Positions 25,927 through 35,551 of a stretch of DNA of 55,435 nt are shown here, piece by piece. Position numbers and translations under genes: made by a program. Under the pieces are notes generated by a model that saw nothing but the letters and a program-made list of their open reading frames with translations, ran no database searches and was not told where the DNA came from. Each line of letters starts with the position of its first letter. The stretch's first letter is position 1. Origin of the DNA: a bacterium (GTDB lineage Bacteria > Bacteroidota > Bacteroidia > Chitinophagales > Saprospiraceae); assembly GCA_024742755.1 (NCBI GenBank), contig JANSXW010000026.1, positions 1-55,435 of the forward strand. The letters are read 5' to 3'.

Positions 25927-28900
25927 CTACTGTACCGCCCGGTCTGCCACCCAGGCAAATACCTGTGGGGAAGAGTCGTTATTCCCAACAATCAGGGCCG
26001 GCCGCTGCCCGCCTAAACGGATAAGCGCCACGTCCTTGACATTCCGGTGCGCAAACAGCCCACTCTCCGGCATATAGAGCGAGGTTGAAAAGGTGCCATC
26101 GCCATGGCCTTTCAGGTACAAACCTTTGCCTGCATCGTAAGCAGCAGTTTCTACCTCTGTTTCAAAAATATTGCCGGCCAGCAAGGCATCCAGGTGGCCA
26201 TCCTTATCGAAATCTTCCACAATAATGCTATTGACAGGAGCCAGTTGCATCGCATTTGGCAATTGGTGCATCCTGAATCCGCCCCCTGTATTTTCCAGGT
26301 ATACGGTAGCGAAATTGTCCACTTGCAGGTGCAGGGCTTCCGCCAGCATATCGGCACCGTAAATATCTTCCAGGGAGGAAGAAGCGAAGGAAGCATATGA
26401 CTTGAATTTATCGGCCAGGAAAGGCATTTGGGTCGTGGAGCATTCCTTTCCCCGGACAGGGACAATATCGCCTTTGTAATGCTTGCTCAGTACGATATCG
26501 GGGGTACCATTGCCATCAAAGTCGTTGCAGAATACGTGCAGGTTTTTCTTCTCGCTGGGGTTAAATTTATTATTCAGCCCGATATTGCCAACGATGAAGT
26601 CCTGATCGCCATCCCCGTCAAAATCACCGGGCTCAATGCTGTACCACCAGCCGCGTATGCCTTTGTCTTCCAGTACCGGCATAGCCTGTAGCTGCCCTTC
26701 CTGATTGCGCAGATAGGTGATGGGCATCCACTCTCCAACAATCATGAGGTCTTCCCAGCCGTCCCCGTCCACATCGGTCCAGGAGGCATCTGTGATCATG
26801 CCGATTCGCTCCAGGTCAGGGTATAACTCCTTCGTTACATCCGTAAACTGGCCGCCGTCGTTGCGCAGCAAATAGGACTGCGGGTGATGAGGGTACATCC
26901 CAGGGAAGGTCCGCCCGCCCACCAGCAGGTCCAGGTCGCCATCTTTATCCCAGTCTGATGCTTCCACCACGGCCGTGCTTGTCGTGATACGGGGCAGCGC
27001 CGCCGCTGCTTTTGAGAATTGCCCTCGTCCGTCATTCAGGTACAAACGGTCTTGCAGTTGCTTGCTGCCTTCGCGGAAAGCCCCTCCGCCACCACTCGCC
27101 ACATATAAATCCAGGTCGCCATCCTGATCGGCATCAAAAAACAATGCGCCCAGATCTTCTGAACCGGCATCTGCGGCGAAGGCTGGTTGTACAGCGGGTT
27201 CAAAAATCATGGTACCTGGCTGCAGGTAGAGCGCTCCGGGCTGCCCCTTGGCCCCGCCAATGTAAAAGTCTTCCAGCCCATCACCATTCACATCAGCTAC
27301 CGCTACGCATGGCCCCAGGCGGGACTGCCGGTGCGGGAGCAGCACCTCTGTGTCAAAGTCATTGTAGTCGTTTTCCTGATGTACGAAAGTGAGGTTCCGC
27401 TGCTGGCTAGTGATATCCATAAACAGCGGGCGACGGCTGTCTTCCGGTTTGGGAGTGCGCTGCACCTGGTTTTTATCGATGGTATGCACCTGATTGATGC
27501 CGGGCTTCTGCAGGGTAGTCACCTGCCCATCCGGCCAGTGGATCTCAGCCCGGTCTATGGACGAGGCTTCGCCCAAACCAAAGTGCGCGGCTGGTTCCAC
27601 ATAGGACTGATACCCCCGGGTAAAGCTGTATTCCGTCATTTGCTGCTGCCCGTCACCGTAGAAAATCCTCACCTTGGCATTTAGGCAGCCATTGAAGGTA
27701 TTGCCTGACTTTAGGTTGAACCGGATGTAATTGCCATTGCCTTTCTCCCGGCTGTTGTTTTTCAGCACAAAGGCTTTGCCCGCCAGGTTATTGGTCACGA
27801 TGTCGAGGTCGCCATCCTGATCCAGGTCAGCGTAAACCGCTCCGTGCGAGAAGGAGGGCTCATCCAGGTTCCAGGCCTTACTGACATCCTCAAAGGTCAG
27901 GTCGCCCTTATTGCGGTACATGTAGTTGGGAATGGGCTGGGAATTCGCCGTCAGCAGGTGCTTGTAGTATACCTCTGGCGATTTGCCCTCTGCCTCGTAG
28001 CGCTCCTGCAGCCGGATGCGCCAGTCGTTGTCCTTCGTGTCCCGGTAGTAGCCATTGGTGACCAGAAAGTCTTTCAGCCCGTCGTTATCAAAATCTGCCA
28101 GCAAGGCCGCCCAGCTCCAGTCGGTCTGCGAGGTCCCCGCCATGAGACCAATTTCACTAAAGACACCGTAGCCCCGGTTCAGCTGCAGGGTATTGAACAT
28201 ATACTGCGGTGCATAGCCCTGAATGTCATTCAGCCACGTGAACTGATCCACATTCATAGAGGCCATCAGGGTTTTGTTGCGAAAGTGGTCAGCCGGCGTC
28301 ATATCTACCACAGATAAATCGACCAGACCGTCGTTATTGATGTCGGCCGCATCACACCCCATGGAGTAGAAGGACACGTGCGAGTTATGACGCTTAATTT
28401 TATCCGTGAAGGTCCCATCGCCATTATTCATGTAGAAAAAATCAGGCATGAAGTAGTCGTTGGCGATGTAGATATCAAGGAAACCGTTTTCATCGAAGTC
28501 AGAAATAGCAAGCCCCAGCCCGAAGCCCGGCTTATACAAGCCCGCTTCCCGGGTAATATCGGTGAATTTACCATTGCCTTCATTCCGGTACAGGGTGTTG
28601 ATGTCCTGTTCCTGCACTTCCGGATCAAGGGCAGCAAACGTGGATGGCCATTTTACAGCGTTCCCTTCCCGGTTGCGCAGCGAATGGTTCATCACGATGA
28701 GGTCCAGGTCGCCATCATTGTCCATATCGAAGAAGGAGGACTGTGTCGTACGGGATTCATCAGCAATGCCGTAGGCTGCTGCCTGTTCGGTGAAAGTGCC
28801 ATCCTGATTGTTGACATACAACTGATTGGCCAGTTTCTCCCGGTCGTTGGTCGGGCCGGAGTTGCTGACGTAGATATCCAGCCACCCGTCTTCATTAATA

Positions 28901-29295
28901 TCCACAAGGGTCGCGCCCGTCGACCATTTGCCGGTTGAGGTAATACCTGCCTGCTTCGTAACGTCTGTGAATTTCAGGCCGCCTTTATTAAGGTACAACG
29001 TGTTGTCCGCGTGGTTACCGCAGAAGAACAGGTCGGTCAGCCCGTCGTTATTAAAATCGCCGGCGGCCAGGCCGCTCCCGTTGTAGTAATAATCGTAGTA
29101 GCCCAGATGATGATTGGGTTCTTCAATAATCTTATTCTCAAAATCAATGCCCGTTTCGGAAGCGGGCAGCATCGTGAACTGTTCAGCGGACGCTTCCATG
29201 GTATTTGCTGTATCTGCCTGTGGCGCTCCACAGGACTGCACTATCATGCCGATGAGGAATACCATGCCCCCTAAAACTGAGATTTGTCTTTTCAT
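25927..29295 (-). CDS. ASPIC/UnbV domain FG-GAP repeat lipoprotein
   Basis: 1122-residue lipoprotein. The signal is MKRQISVLGGMVFLIGMIVQ, then a lipobox Cys at 22. Seven calcium-loop repeats of the D-x-N/D-x-D-G-x-x-D kind occur in the first half (for example GDFNNDGLTDLFF, ADLDQDGDLDIVT), then an ASPIC/UnbV region (about residues 530-610: NGCLNAKVRIFYGDGQQ... HFGLGEASSIDRAEIHWPDG), then seven more repeats. FG-GAP/VCBS arrays form beta-propellers and the ASPIC/UnbV family is abundant on Bacteroidota surfaces. The function is unknown; calcium-dependent surface binding is likely. It lies 60 bp downstream of the T9SS cargo gene. Confidence 0.93.
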   Translation of the reverse strand: MKRQISVLGGMVFLIGMIVQSCGAPQADTANTMEASAEQFTMLPASETGIDFENKIIEEPNHHLGYYDYYYNGSGLAAGDFNNDGLTDLFFCGNHADNTLYLNKGGLKFTDVTKQAGITSTGKWSTGATLVDINEDGWLDIYVSNSGPTNDREKLANQLYVNNQDGTFTEQAAAYGIADESRTTQSSFFDMDNDGDLDLIVMNHSLRNREGNAVKWPSTFAALDPEVQEQDINTLYRNEGNGKFTDITREAGLYKPGFGLGLAISDFDENGFLDIYIANDYFMPDFFYMNNGDGTFTDKIKRHNSHVSFYSMGCDAADINNDGLVDLSVVDMTPADHFRNKTLMASMNVDQFTWLNDIQGYAPQYMFNTLQLNRGYGVFSEIGLMAGTSQTDWSWAALLADFDNDGLKDFLVTNGYYRDTKDNDWRIRLQERYEAEGKSPEVYYKHLLTANSQPIPNYMYRNKGDLTFEDVSKAWNLDEPSFSHGAVYADLDQDGDLDIVTNNLAGKAFVLKNNSREKGNGNYIRFNLKSGNTFNGCLNAKVRIFYGDGQQQMTEYSFTRGYQSYVEPAAHFGLGEASSIDRAEIHWPDGQVTTLQKPGINQVHTIDKNQVQRTPKPEDSRRPLFMDITSQQRNLTFVHQENDYNDFDTEVLLPHRQSRLGPCVAVADVNGDGLEDFYIGGAKGQPGALYLQPGTMIFEPAVQPAFAADAGSEDLGALFFDADQDGDLDLYVASGGGGAFREGSKQLQDRLYLNDGRGQFSKAAAALPRITTSTAVVEASDWDKDGDLDLLVGGRTFPGMYPHHPQSYLLRNDGGQFTDVTKELYPDLERIGMITDASWTDVDGDGWEDLMIVGEWMPITYLRNQEGQLQAMPVLEDKGIRGWWYSIEPGDFDGDGDQDFIVGNIGLNNKFNPSEKKNLHVFCNDFDGNGTPDIVLSKHYKGDIVPVRGKECSTTQMPFLADKFKSYASFASSSLEDIYGADMLAEALHLQVDNFATVYLENTGGGFRMHQLPNAMQLAPVNSIIVEDFDKDGHLDALLAGNIFETEVETAAYDAGKGLYLKGHGDGTFSTSLYMPESGLFAHRNVKDVALIRLGGQRPALIVGNNDSSPQVFAWVADRAVQ

Positions 29296-29355
29296 GAGTG
29301 TTCTTTTAATGTTTCAAACTAACCCTTGCCGTGCAGAGCGGGGGGTGCACGACCT

Positions 29356-32300
29356 TTAATGTATAATGACCAGGTTACCGGTATACATCTTTTTTGCGCC
29401 GGTCAGCCGGTAAGTGTACGTACCTGATGCCAGGTTTGGCATGATTGAAACCTGCTGCTGTGTCAGCATTTGCTGATAAACCAGTTGGCCCTGAACGTTG
29501 TATACGGAAAAAGCAGCCGGTAGTTCCACCTGAGCCACAACTTCCAGCGGTTGCCCGGCCCGGACTGGATTAGGATACACCAAAACCGACTGTCCTGTTG
29601 ACAATCCTACCGCAGAAGTCAGGTCCCCCTGAAGGATTTGCAGTTGCGCTCCATTCGTCCCATTCAGCGCATCGCCCCAGGCAAAGGCGGCCTCTTCGCT
29701 GTCCGGCAGTATTTCCAGGGCTGTACCTGCGGCCCCCCACTCGGCATCCCCCGCATTCGCACTACGCCGGGCCAGCTCAAAGGCTTCAGGCTGCCCGGGG
29801 GCATTGGGGTGCAGCTCAAAACCGGAAAGCAGCAAGGTCGCCTCCGGCACATTGATTGGCAGGTTGCCATAGGTATTTAGTATCCAGTAACCGGTATCGG
29901 GCTGCACCATCGGGCCGGCGATGAGGCTCGGCGGCACATTTAGCCGGGTGGCAACCACGACTGACTCCGTTGGCTGTCCTGCATTCAGGTTCAGGGTGAC
30001 GCCGGTCTCCCCAAAAACGTAGCTGCCTGCATTTTGGACGGCTTGCCGCGCGCTTTGCCCACCACCTACAGGTGCCTGTGACAACGTTCGTGCGGCGGCT
30101 CCGGTCAGAAAAGCATGGTTGACGCCAGCTTTGTTAAGGATGCTGCCCTCTGCTTCGTTGAATTGGTAGTACCCCACCAGCCCCTGCTCTGTTTCGGGGC
30201 GGGCAGTCAGGTGGCGGCTTAGGCGTACTTCAGCGGTTGACAACGCCCGGTCGTATATCCGGACCTCGTCCATCAGGCCCTTGAAGCCCCGCTGCGCCCA
30301 TCCCCGGTAACTCCCAAGGAAAAGGGCCGTATTCCGAAAATCTACCTCCTCAGGGGAAAAAGCGTGGGTAGCCGGCTCGCCGTTCAGGTAGACTGTAATG
30401 CCATCGGCTTTTACGACCAAAGCCACGTGCGACCACTCATCAGCAGGCACAAAAAGACCGCTGCTCCACCACCAGGCACCACCTGGCCAGTGGTAGCCCA
30501 GTTCCATATCTGGCCGAAAGTTAAGGCCCGCTGCCGGCCCGCTTTCCGTTATGGCAATACCGGTGTATTCCGCCTGTGTGCCGTAGGGGTGTATCCACGC
30601 AGTGAGGGTGAGTTCAGGTGCCGTGGCAGGCAGTGCGTCAATAATCGCGTAATCGCCCCACTCCTGGGTTTCCATGCACAAGCCGGGAATACGATCTGCC
30701 CGGCAAGCTTCCACCGTTATCGGCGGCAAGGCCCGCATGCCACTTTCGCCGGTGCCGTTGGTAACGCTGAGCAGGGCGGTGTAAGTCCCGGGGGCTCCGA
30801 ATACCACTTTGGGGTTGCGGGATTGTGCATCGCTAATGTAGGTGGGGGCGGGCTCAAACGACCACGACCAGGAAGCGCCTTCATGCCGGAGCACCGAGTA
30901 ATCATCAAAATAAAAGGTATCACGCGAACAGCCGGCCTCCAGCTTATCAACCGTGGGCTGCACCATCAACCGGCTCGGCGTCACCAGCGGGGCTTCCCAG
31001 GCGCCGTTGCTGTAGGTGCCGGCCCGAAGTTTTCCATCCCGGTAGAAAGGGCGGAAAATATTGGTGTTCGTGCGCATCGGCAGGCCTTCGTTGTAGAATG
31101 CCCAGTCCTCCATTGTTTCATCCCGGTAGAAAACCGCTTTATCAGTGCCGATATATACCGTGCCGACCGTGCCTGCCTGAATGAGCATGGTATGAATGCG
31201 GTGCCCGTCCAGCAGCGGGGTCGTCGCATTTTCCCAGGTCTGCCCGCCATCAACGGAGTGGAAGACTTTGGCTCCATCGTTGGCATTATGGGCGAAGTAG
31301 GCCCAAATGTCATTTTCGTTTTCGGGATTGAGCGCCAGCCCGCCGGCACGCTTGGAAACCGGGCTGTTTGGGAAATCCAGGGTGGTCCAGCTTCCTCCCC
31401 CATCCTCTGTCCTCAGCAGGTGCGCCCCGGTGAAAGAGGTGCGCTGATAGACGTAAACGACATCCGGATTGCTCCGGCTTACCTCCAGTTGCATCACGGG
31501 CTGATCTTCGTTTCCAAATGCACCGGCCAGGGTGTAGGACCGGCCGCCATCGGTTGTTTTCCAAACCTTGTTCTCCCGCCCCAGATAGAAGTGGTTGTAG
31601 CAATGAGGCAGAAACTCAATCTCGCTGGAATGGGTCGAAAAGTAGGACTCCGTTGGATAGAGCTCCAGCTTTGGTGCCTGCAATACGGCGCCGGACAAGC
31701 TCTGCGGCACAATCTGTGAATTGATATCAGAAAAGTAAGCGATATTCCGGCCGCCCGGCTGCACATAGCCGGTGGGGGCCTCCGCACCGCCCAGCCGCAG
31801 GGACTGCCCCTGCTCAAATTCGGGCCGGATAGCTGTATTTCCATTGTGGTAACGACCGCCAACGACCAGATCTTCATTCCAGGCACTGCCGAAGCCCCAA
31901 AACTCTGAACCTGTAATGCCGTATTTCCTCGATTCTACCGTGGCAAATTCGTCATCTGTGAAGTCGATGCCACCATCGGTGCCAAGCCATATGCCGTCCG
32001 GCCCGACCGTAATCTCCTGCATATCGGGGTGAATCCAGGTGTTGCCCTGATAGCCGCCTATGACGTTGAAGGAAGCCCCGCCATCCGTTGATTTGTACAA
32101 GCTGACCCCACCAGTATAAATGATCGCTTCGTCAAAAGGTGAGATCGCGAGCACATAATCATAGAAGCCCTGATACGGGCCTCCCCCACCCTCGTTGATC
32201 ATGATGTTTTTGTGATTAGCCGGTCCACCGCTGTATTCATAAGGCCCACCCACGTGAGGGCCCTGCAGGCTCCAGGACTCTCCGCTGTCCGTGCTTTTCC

Positions 32301-33423
32301 ATACCCCCAGATAACCGTCATCCCCGGCTTTTGAGTTGCCGATCAGCCCGGCGACTACCAGGTCGGGATTGAGCGGAGACACGGCGATCTTTGCACCGCC
32401 ATCGTTCAGGAAAGGGCTGCTCAGGTCAGGAGCATACCAGCCTTCGGCTTTGACCGCCCAGCTTTGGCCGCCATCTTCCGACTTTTCAAAAATGCAGCGG
32501 GGCTCCACACCGTGGTTGCGCACCAGGTACAGCACTTGCGGATCATCGGGCTTGAATTCGATATCATAAACCGAAGCGCCGGTCAGATGAGACCAGTTCG
32601 TGCCTCCATCTTCCGTCAGCCAAAGCCCGTCCACGCCCCCTACCAGGATGCGCTGCCCGTCTGCCGGGCTGACCGCAATGGCATTTACGCCAAGTGCAGG
32701 CTGCGGCAGATCGGCAGCATCCAGGAGGATGTCCCAGCTTTCGCCCCCATTCGTTGTGCGGTAGAGGCGCTCCCAGTCACCGGCATACACCACCGATTCG
32801 TCGTTGGGGTCGACGCGGACGATGCGGACGTTGTTCATCATGGTATTGGCGGAGACATGCGCCCAGGTTTGCCCGCTGTTATCGGACCGGAATACGCCCC
32901 CGCTTTCGGTGCCGCAGTACAGCACGGAGGGGTTGGAACCTGACTGATCGAGGGTGTACACGTTGACCTGCCAGGACACTTCGAACTGCCCCTGCCCTTG
33001 CGTGAACGTCTCGAAGGGGCCAATATTTGTCCACGTTCCGGTTTGCCGTTGAGCCTCCTGTCCGGACAGTGCACGCTGATAGGCGGCTTCCGTCTGACGG
33101 CGTTCCTGAGCCGTTGGCCAGCGCAGGCTCCCATCCGGTTGAACATAAGGCTCTACCTTGGGGCGCCAGTGCTTGTAGTTTTGGGTATGGGTATTCTTTT
33201 CAAAGGCATGGGTGCGGTAGTAGGCCTGATAAGCGCTGTCTACCAGGCGGACGTTAGGCTCAGGCGCATACATCAGCTGCGCCCAGGCAGGCGTTTCTTC
33301 CGTGATTCCCGGAATGGTTTTCAGCCACTGCGATTGCCCGGCAAGCGGTAGTGCTCCGGAGAGCACCGTGAGGATTAGCGTCCAAAGGATACGCTGAGGG
33401 AAGTTTCGGGTCAGGTCTGCCAT
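29356..33423 (-). CDS. Large secreted protein: BNR/sortilin-like repeats, PKD, LamG, T9SS type A tail
   Basis: 1355-residue exported protein. After a signal peptide (cleavage near residue 31, LPLAGQS), residues about 150-820 hold at least nine BNR/Asp-box repeats of the form S/T-x-D-x-G-x-S/T-W (SDNSGQTWAHV, TTNGGESWDIL, TEDGGTNWSHL). About residues 850-910 form a PKD-like domain, and 925-1085 a LamG/concanavalin-like domain (LTAWIHPYGTQ ... DEVRIYDRAL). The C-terminus from about residue 1275 is a type IX sorting domain (VYPNPVRAGQPL ... SVYNVQGQLVYQQ). It should be exported by T9SS and attached to the cell surface. The ligand is unknown, perhaps a carbohydrate. Confidence 0.93.
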   Translation of the reverse strand: MADLTRNFPQRILWTLILTVLSGALPLAGQSQWLKTIPGITEETPAWAQLMYAPEPNVRLVDSAYQAYYRTHAFEKNTHTQNYKHWRPKVEPYVQPDGSLRWPTAQERRQTEAAYQRALSGQEAQRQTGTWTNIGPFETFTQGQGQFEVSWQVNVYTLDQSGSNPSVLYCGTESGGVFRSDNSGQTWAHVSANTMMNNVRIVRVDPNDESVVYAGDWERLYRTTNGGESWDILLDAADLPQPALGVNAIAVSPADGQRILVGGVDGLWLTEDGGTNWSHLTGASVYDIEFKPDDPQVLYLVRNHGVEPRCIFEKSEDGGQSWAVKAEGWYAPDLSSPFLNDGGAKIAVSPLNPDLVVAGLIGNSKAGDDGYLGVWKSTDSGESWSLQGPHVGGPYEYSGGPANHKNIMINEGGGGPYQGFYDYVLAISPFDEAIIYTGGVSLYKSTDGGASFNVIGGYQGNTWIHPDMQEITVGPDGIWLGTDGGIDFTDDEFATVESRKYGITGSEFWGFGSAWNEDLVVGGRYHNGNTAIRPEFEQGQSLRLGGAEAPTGYVQPGGRNIAYFSDINSQIVPQSLSGAVLQAPKLELYPTESYFSTHSSEIEFLPHCYNHFYLGRENKVWKTTDGGRSYTLAGAFGNEDQPVMQLEVSRSNPDVVYVYQRTSFTGAHLLRTEDGGGSWTTLDFPNSPVSKRAGGLALNPENENDIWAYFAHNANDGAKVFHSVDGGQTWENATTPLLDGHRIHTMLIQAGTVGTVYIGTDKAVFYRDETMEDWAFYNEGLPMRTNTNIFRPFYRDGKLRAGTYSNGAWEAPLVTPSRLMVQPTVDKLEAGCSRDTFYFDDYSVLRHEGASWSWSFEPAPTYISDAQSRNPKVVFGAPGTYTALLSVTNGTGESGMRALPPITVEACRADRIPGLCMETQEWGDYAIIDALPATAPELTLTAWIHPYGTQAEYTGIAITESGPAAGLNFRPDMELGYHWPGGAWWWSSGLFVPADEWSHVALVVKADGITVYLNGEPATHAFSPEEVDFRNTALFLGSYRGWAQRGFKGLMDEVRIYDRALSTAEVRLSRHLTARPETEQGLVGYYQFNEAEGSILNKAGVNHAFLTGAAARTLSQAPVGGGQSARQAVQNAGSYVFGETGVTLNLNAGQPTESVVVATRLNVPPSLIAGPMVQPDTGYWILNTYGNLPINVPEATLLLSGFELHPNAPGQPEAFELARRSANAGDAEWGAAGTALEILPDSEEAAFAWGDALNGTNGAQLQILQGDLTSAVGLSTGQSVLVYPNPVRAGQPLEVVAQVELPAAFSVYNVQGQLVYQQMLTQQQVSIMPNLASGTYTYRLTGAKKMYTGNLVIIH

Positions 33424-33472
33424 ATCACTGAAGTCTGTGTTTAAGACCTGAAATATACAGCATCCGGGGGAG

Positions 33473-35551
33473 TTAATCTTCCTCTACCCGCCGAATCGTG
33501 CCTTTTTGGGCATCCATTTCCACCCAGTCCCCGGTTTGGAAGTCCAACTGAGCCGGAATTTGGGTGATACTCGGCACCTGCGCCTCCCTCAGCATGATGG
33601 AAGCGTGAGAAAGCAGGCCACCTACGTAAGAAGCCACGCCATCCACTTTGGAAAAGTAGGGCACCCAACCGGGGTCCAGGGCATCCGCTACCAAAATAAT
33701 GACCGCGAAGGGAGGCGGCGTTACGGCACGCAGGTCGGCGGAAGCAACGCGCCAAACCTGCCCCCTGACTTTACCGGGGTAGATACCTACGCCCTGCTGA
33801 TGGTTTTGCTGACTGGCAGAGACGTTGGACAGCACCGTGACGGGCAGCCGGCGGCCCAGCTGATTGCACAGGAAGGTATCCATATCCCAGCCCACTGCTT
33901 TTGGCGGCTCCCGCTCTGCCATGTGATCGGCCCGCCATTGATTTTCGAAGAAAGCGGCAAGCTCTGCCTGCGTAAAAGACCATGGCATAAAGGGCAGATT
34001 TGCATTGAGCTCCTCGCGGTATGCCCAAAACAACTTCATGGTTTCGTGCCGGATCCACTCCCGGGTGTGGATGAGGTCAATGACTGGCCGGAACAGCCAG
34101 GCCCAAAGGGGTTGGCGTTTGCGGGGTGGTTGGGGCGCAGACGAAGCGGTGAAATCCACTCCTTTTCGAAGGGCTGCCCAATCGGCCTCGCTGTATTCCC
34201 GGAAACGGGGCTGCCCCAGGTCAGACTCATAAAAGCCCCGGTGCCCAAATGCTTCCAGAAACTGCGTGGTGGACCGCTGCCCCCGTTCCCACTCCCGGAA
34301 AGCCTGCAGGTAATCAGTGCTGGCACTCTTTTGCCTTATGGCAGCAGCCAGCCGGTGCAGCAATCCCAGCCGTTCCAACAGCCCCACCGGGCCGGACATG
34401 GCCCCGGTGAGGATCTGCATGTTCGTCACCAGTTCAACATAGAGACTGGAAAAGCTTTCACACCAGTGCCGGAAGGCTTGTGCCGGGTCGATGGGCCAAA
34501 GGGGTTCTCGTTCTGCTTTGCCCAAATCTGTTTCTACGGCTGCTTTGCGCTGCCAGGTTTGTATACGCTGCTTCGCCTGCCGCTGCTGCCCCAGCACCTT
34601 GAAAAAGACCGGCAGTTTAGCCAGGCAACGCCAGGGGCGCAGCCCAACCTGATAGAAGTCTTCGGCTCCTACCGAACGGCAAACCAATTGCGTGGGCAGC
34701 CCCCAGTGCACCATGGTATCCAGCAGGGCTGACAGGTTGATCCAGGGCATGCCTCCGGCAGCACGCAGGAAAGCACGCTGCGGAAGGGAAGGGTCCAAGT
34801 CGCGATAGTAGCTGAAGAGGGCGGGGCCTGCCTGTGTGATCAGGTCGGTCATCAGGCGGGAAGGCTCGGGGGGCAGAATCTCCTTGTGGTTGGCCGAAGT
34901 CAGCACCTCCTCTGCTTCCTCCGGTGTGGTAATGGGGCGGGCCTGCAGCAGCCAGAGCTTTCCTTTGGATACGGCAAATTCAATATCGAGCCCATGGCGG
35001 GCGTCCAGTTGTCTCAGGAGTTGCCCAGCGGTGAAACTTAGCCGGATAAGCGCCCGCCGGAGCGACCTGCCCCCCATCTCCGGTCCTTCCCAAAAGTTAA
35101 AAAGGGCAGACCATCGGACATCCCATGCACCAAAACGCGGTAGGAGGAGGGTTTGGCCACTCTGCTGCCCGCTCATCAGCGCTTCGCCTAAACCTGCTGT
35201 GTATTCGAGTTTCCAGCTGCCCTCGCGGAAAGCAAAGAGCACGCCACTGAAATCTGCCTGCACCATTTCCTGCACCAGTACCGTGGTGCCTTTTTGAGTG
35301 GGATAACTGTTGAAAACATCGGCAATCGCTGTCTCCAACTCCGATGCCCCAACATTCAGCCTCGACAGGTACTGCCCGGCCTGACTGCTCTCTTCTCCAT
35401 CCTCAGTAAGGTAGGAAGAGCGGACAGCCACCGGGAACCGCAAGCCCCGGGGCCGTTCGCCAGCCAGAAAATCAGCATAAGCCACGGAAGTGAAAGCCGG
35501 TACCGGCCATCCCATGGACTCAAGTTGTTGGAGCTGGCTAAGCTTGCTCAT
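33473..35551 (-). CDS. PEP-synthase/rifampin-phosphotransferase-like enzyme
   Basis: 692-residue dikinase-like protein. Residues about 1-215 are the PEP/pyruvate-dikinase ATP-grasp (PVAVRSSYLTEDGEESSQAG, TVLVQEMVQADFSGVLFAF, DIEFAVSKGKLWLLQARPIT). The middle is a poorly conserved helical region. The last 100 residues are the swivelling phospho-His domain with GGLLSHASIMLREAQVP (His649). The PEP/pyruvate barrel of PpsA is missing, so the order ATP-grasp, middle, His resembles rifampin phosphotransferase. The acceptor is unknown. It overlaps the preceding alpha/beta hydrolase gene by 14 bp, so the two are probably co-translated and act together. Confidence 0.85.
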   Translation of the reverse strand: MSKLSQLQQLESMGWPVPAFTSVAYADFLAGERPRGLRFPVAVRSSYLTEDGEESSQAGQYLSRLNVGASELETAIADVFNSYPTQKGTTVLVQEMVQADFSGVLFAFREGSWKLEYTAGLGEALMSGQQSGQTLLLPRFGAWDVRWSALFNFWEGPEMGGRSLRRALIRLSFTAGQLLRQLDARHGLDIEFAVSKGKLWLLQARPITTPEEAEEVLTSANHKEILPPEPSRLMTDLITQAGPALFSYYRDLDPSLPQRAFLRAAGGMPWINLSALLDTMVHWGLPTQLVCRSVGAEDFYQVGLRPWRCLAKLPVFFKVLGQQRQAKQRIQTWQRKAAVETDLGKAEREPLWPIDPAQAFRHWCESFSSLYVELVTNMQILTGAMSGPVGLLERLGLLHRLAAAIRQKSASTDYLQAFREWERGQRSTTQFLEAFGHRGFYESDLGQPRFREYSEADWAALRKGVDFTASSAPQPPRKRQPLWAWLFRPVIDLIHTREWIRHETMKLFWAYREELNANLPFMPWSFTQAELAAFFENQWRADHMAEREPPKAVGWDMDTFLCNQLGRRLPVTVLSNVSASQQNHQQGVGIYPGKVRGQVWRVASADLRAVTPPPFAVIILVADALDPGWVPYFSKVDGVASYVGGLLSHASIMLREAQVPSITQIPAQLDFQTGDWVEMDAQKGTIRRVEED

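Noticed and set aside
30364..31719. Long open frame (451 codons) on the plus strand
   Set aside because: It lies opposite the T9SS cargo gene and has a non-family, Gly/Arg/His-rich composition; it is an antisense shadow of a well-supported gene.
33506..34732. Long open frame (408 codons) on the plus strand
   Set aside because: It is opposite the dikinase-like gene, which has clear domain motifs; the antisense frame has none.
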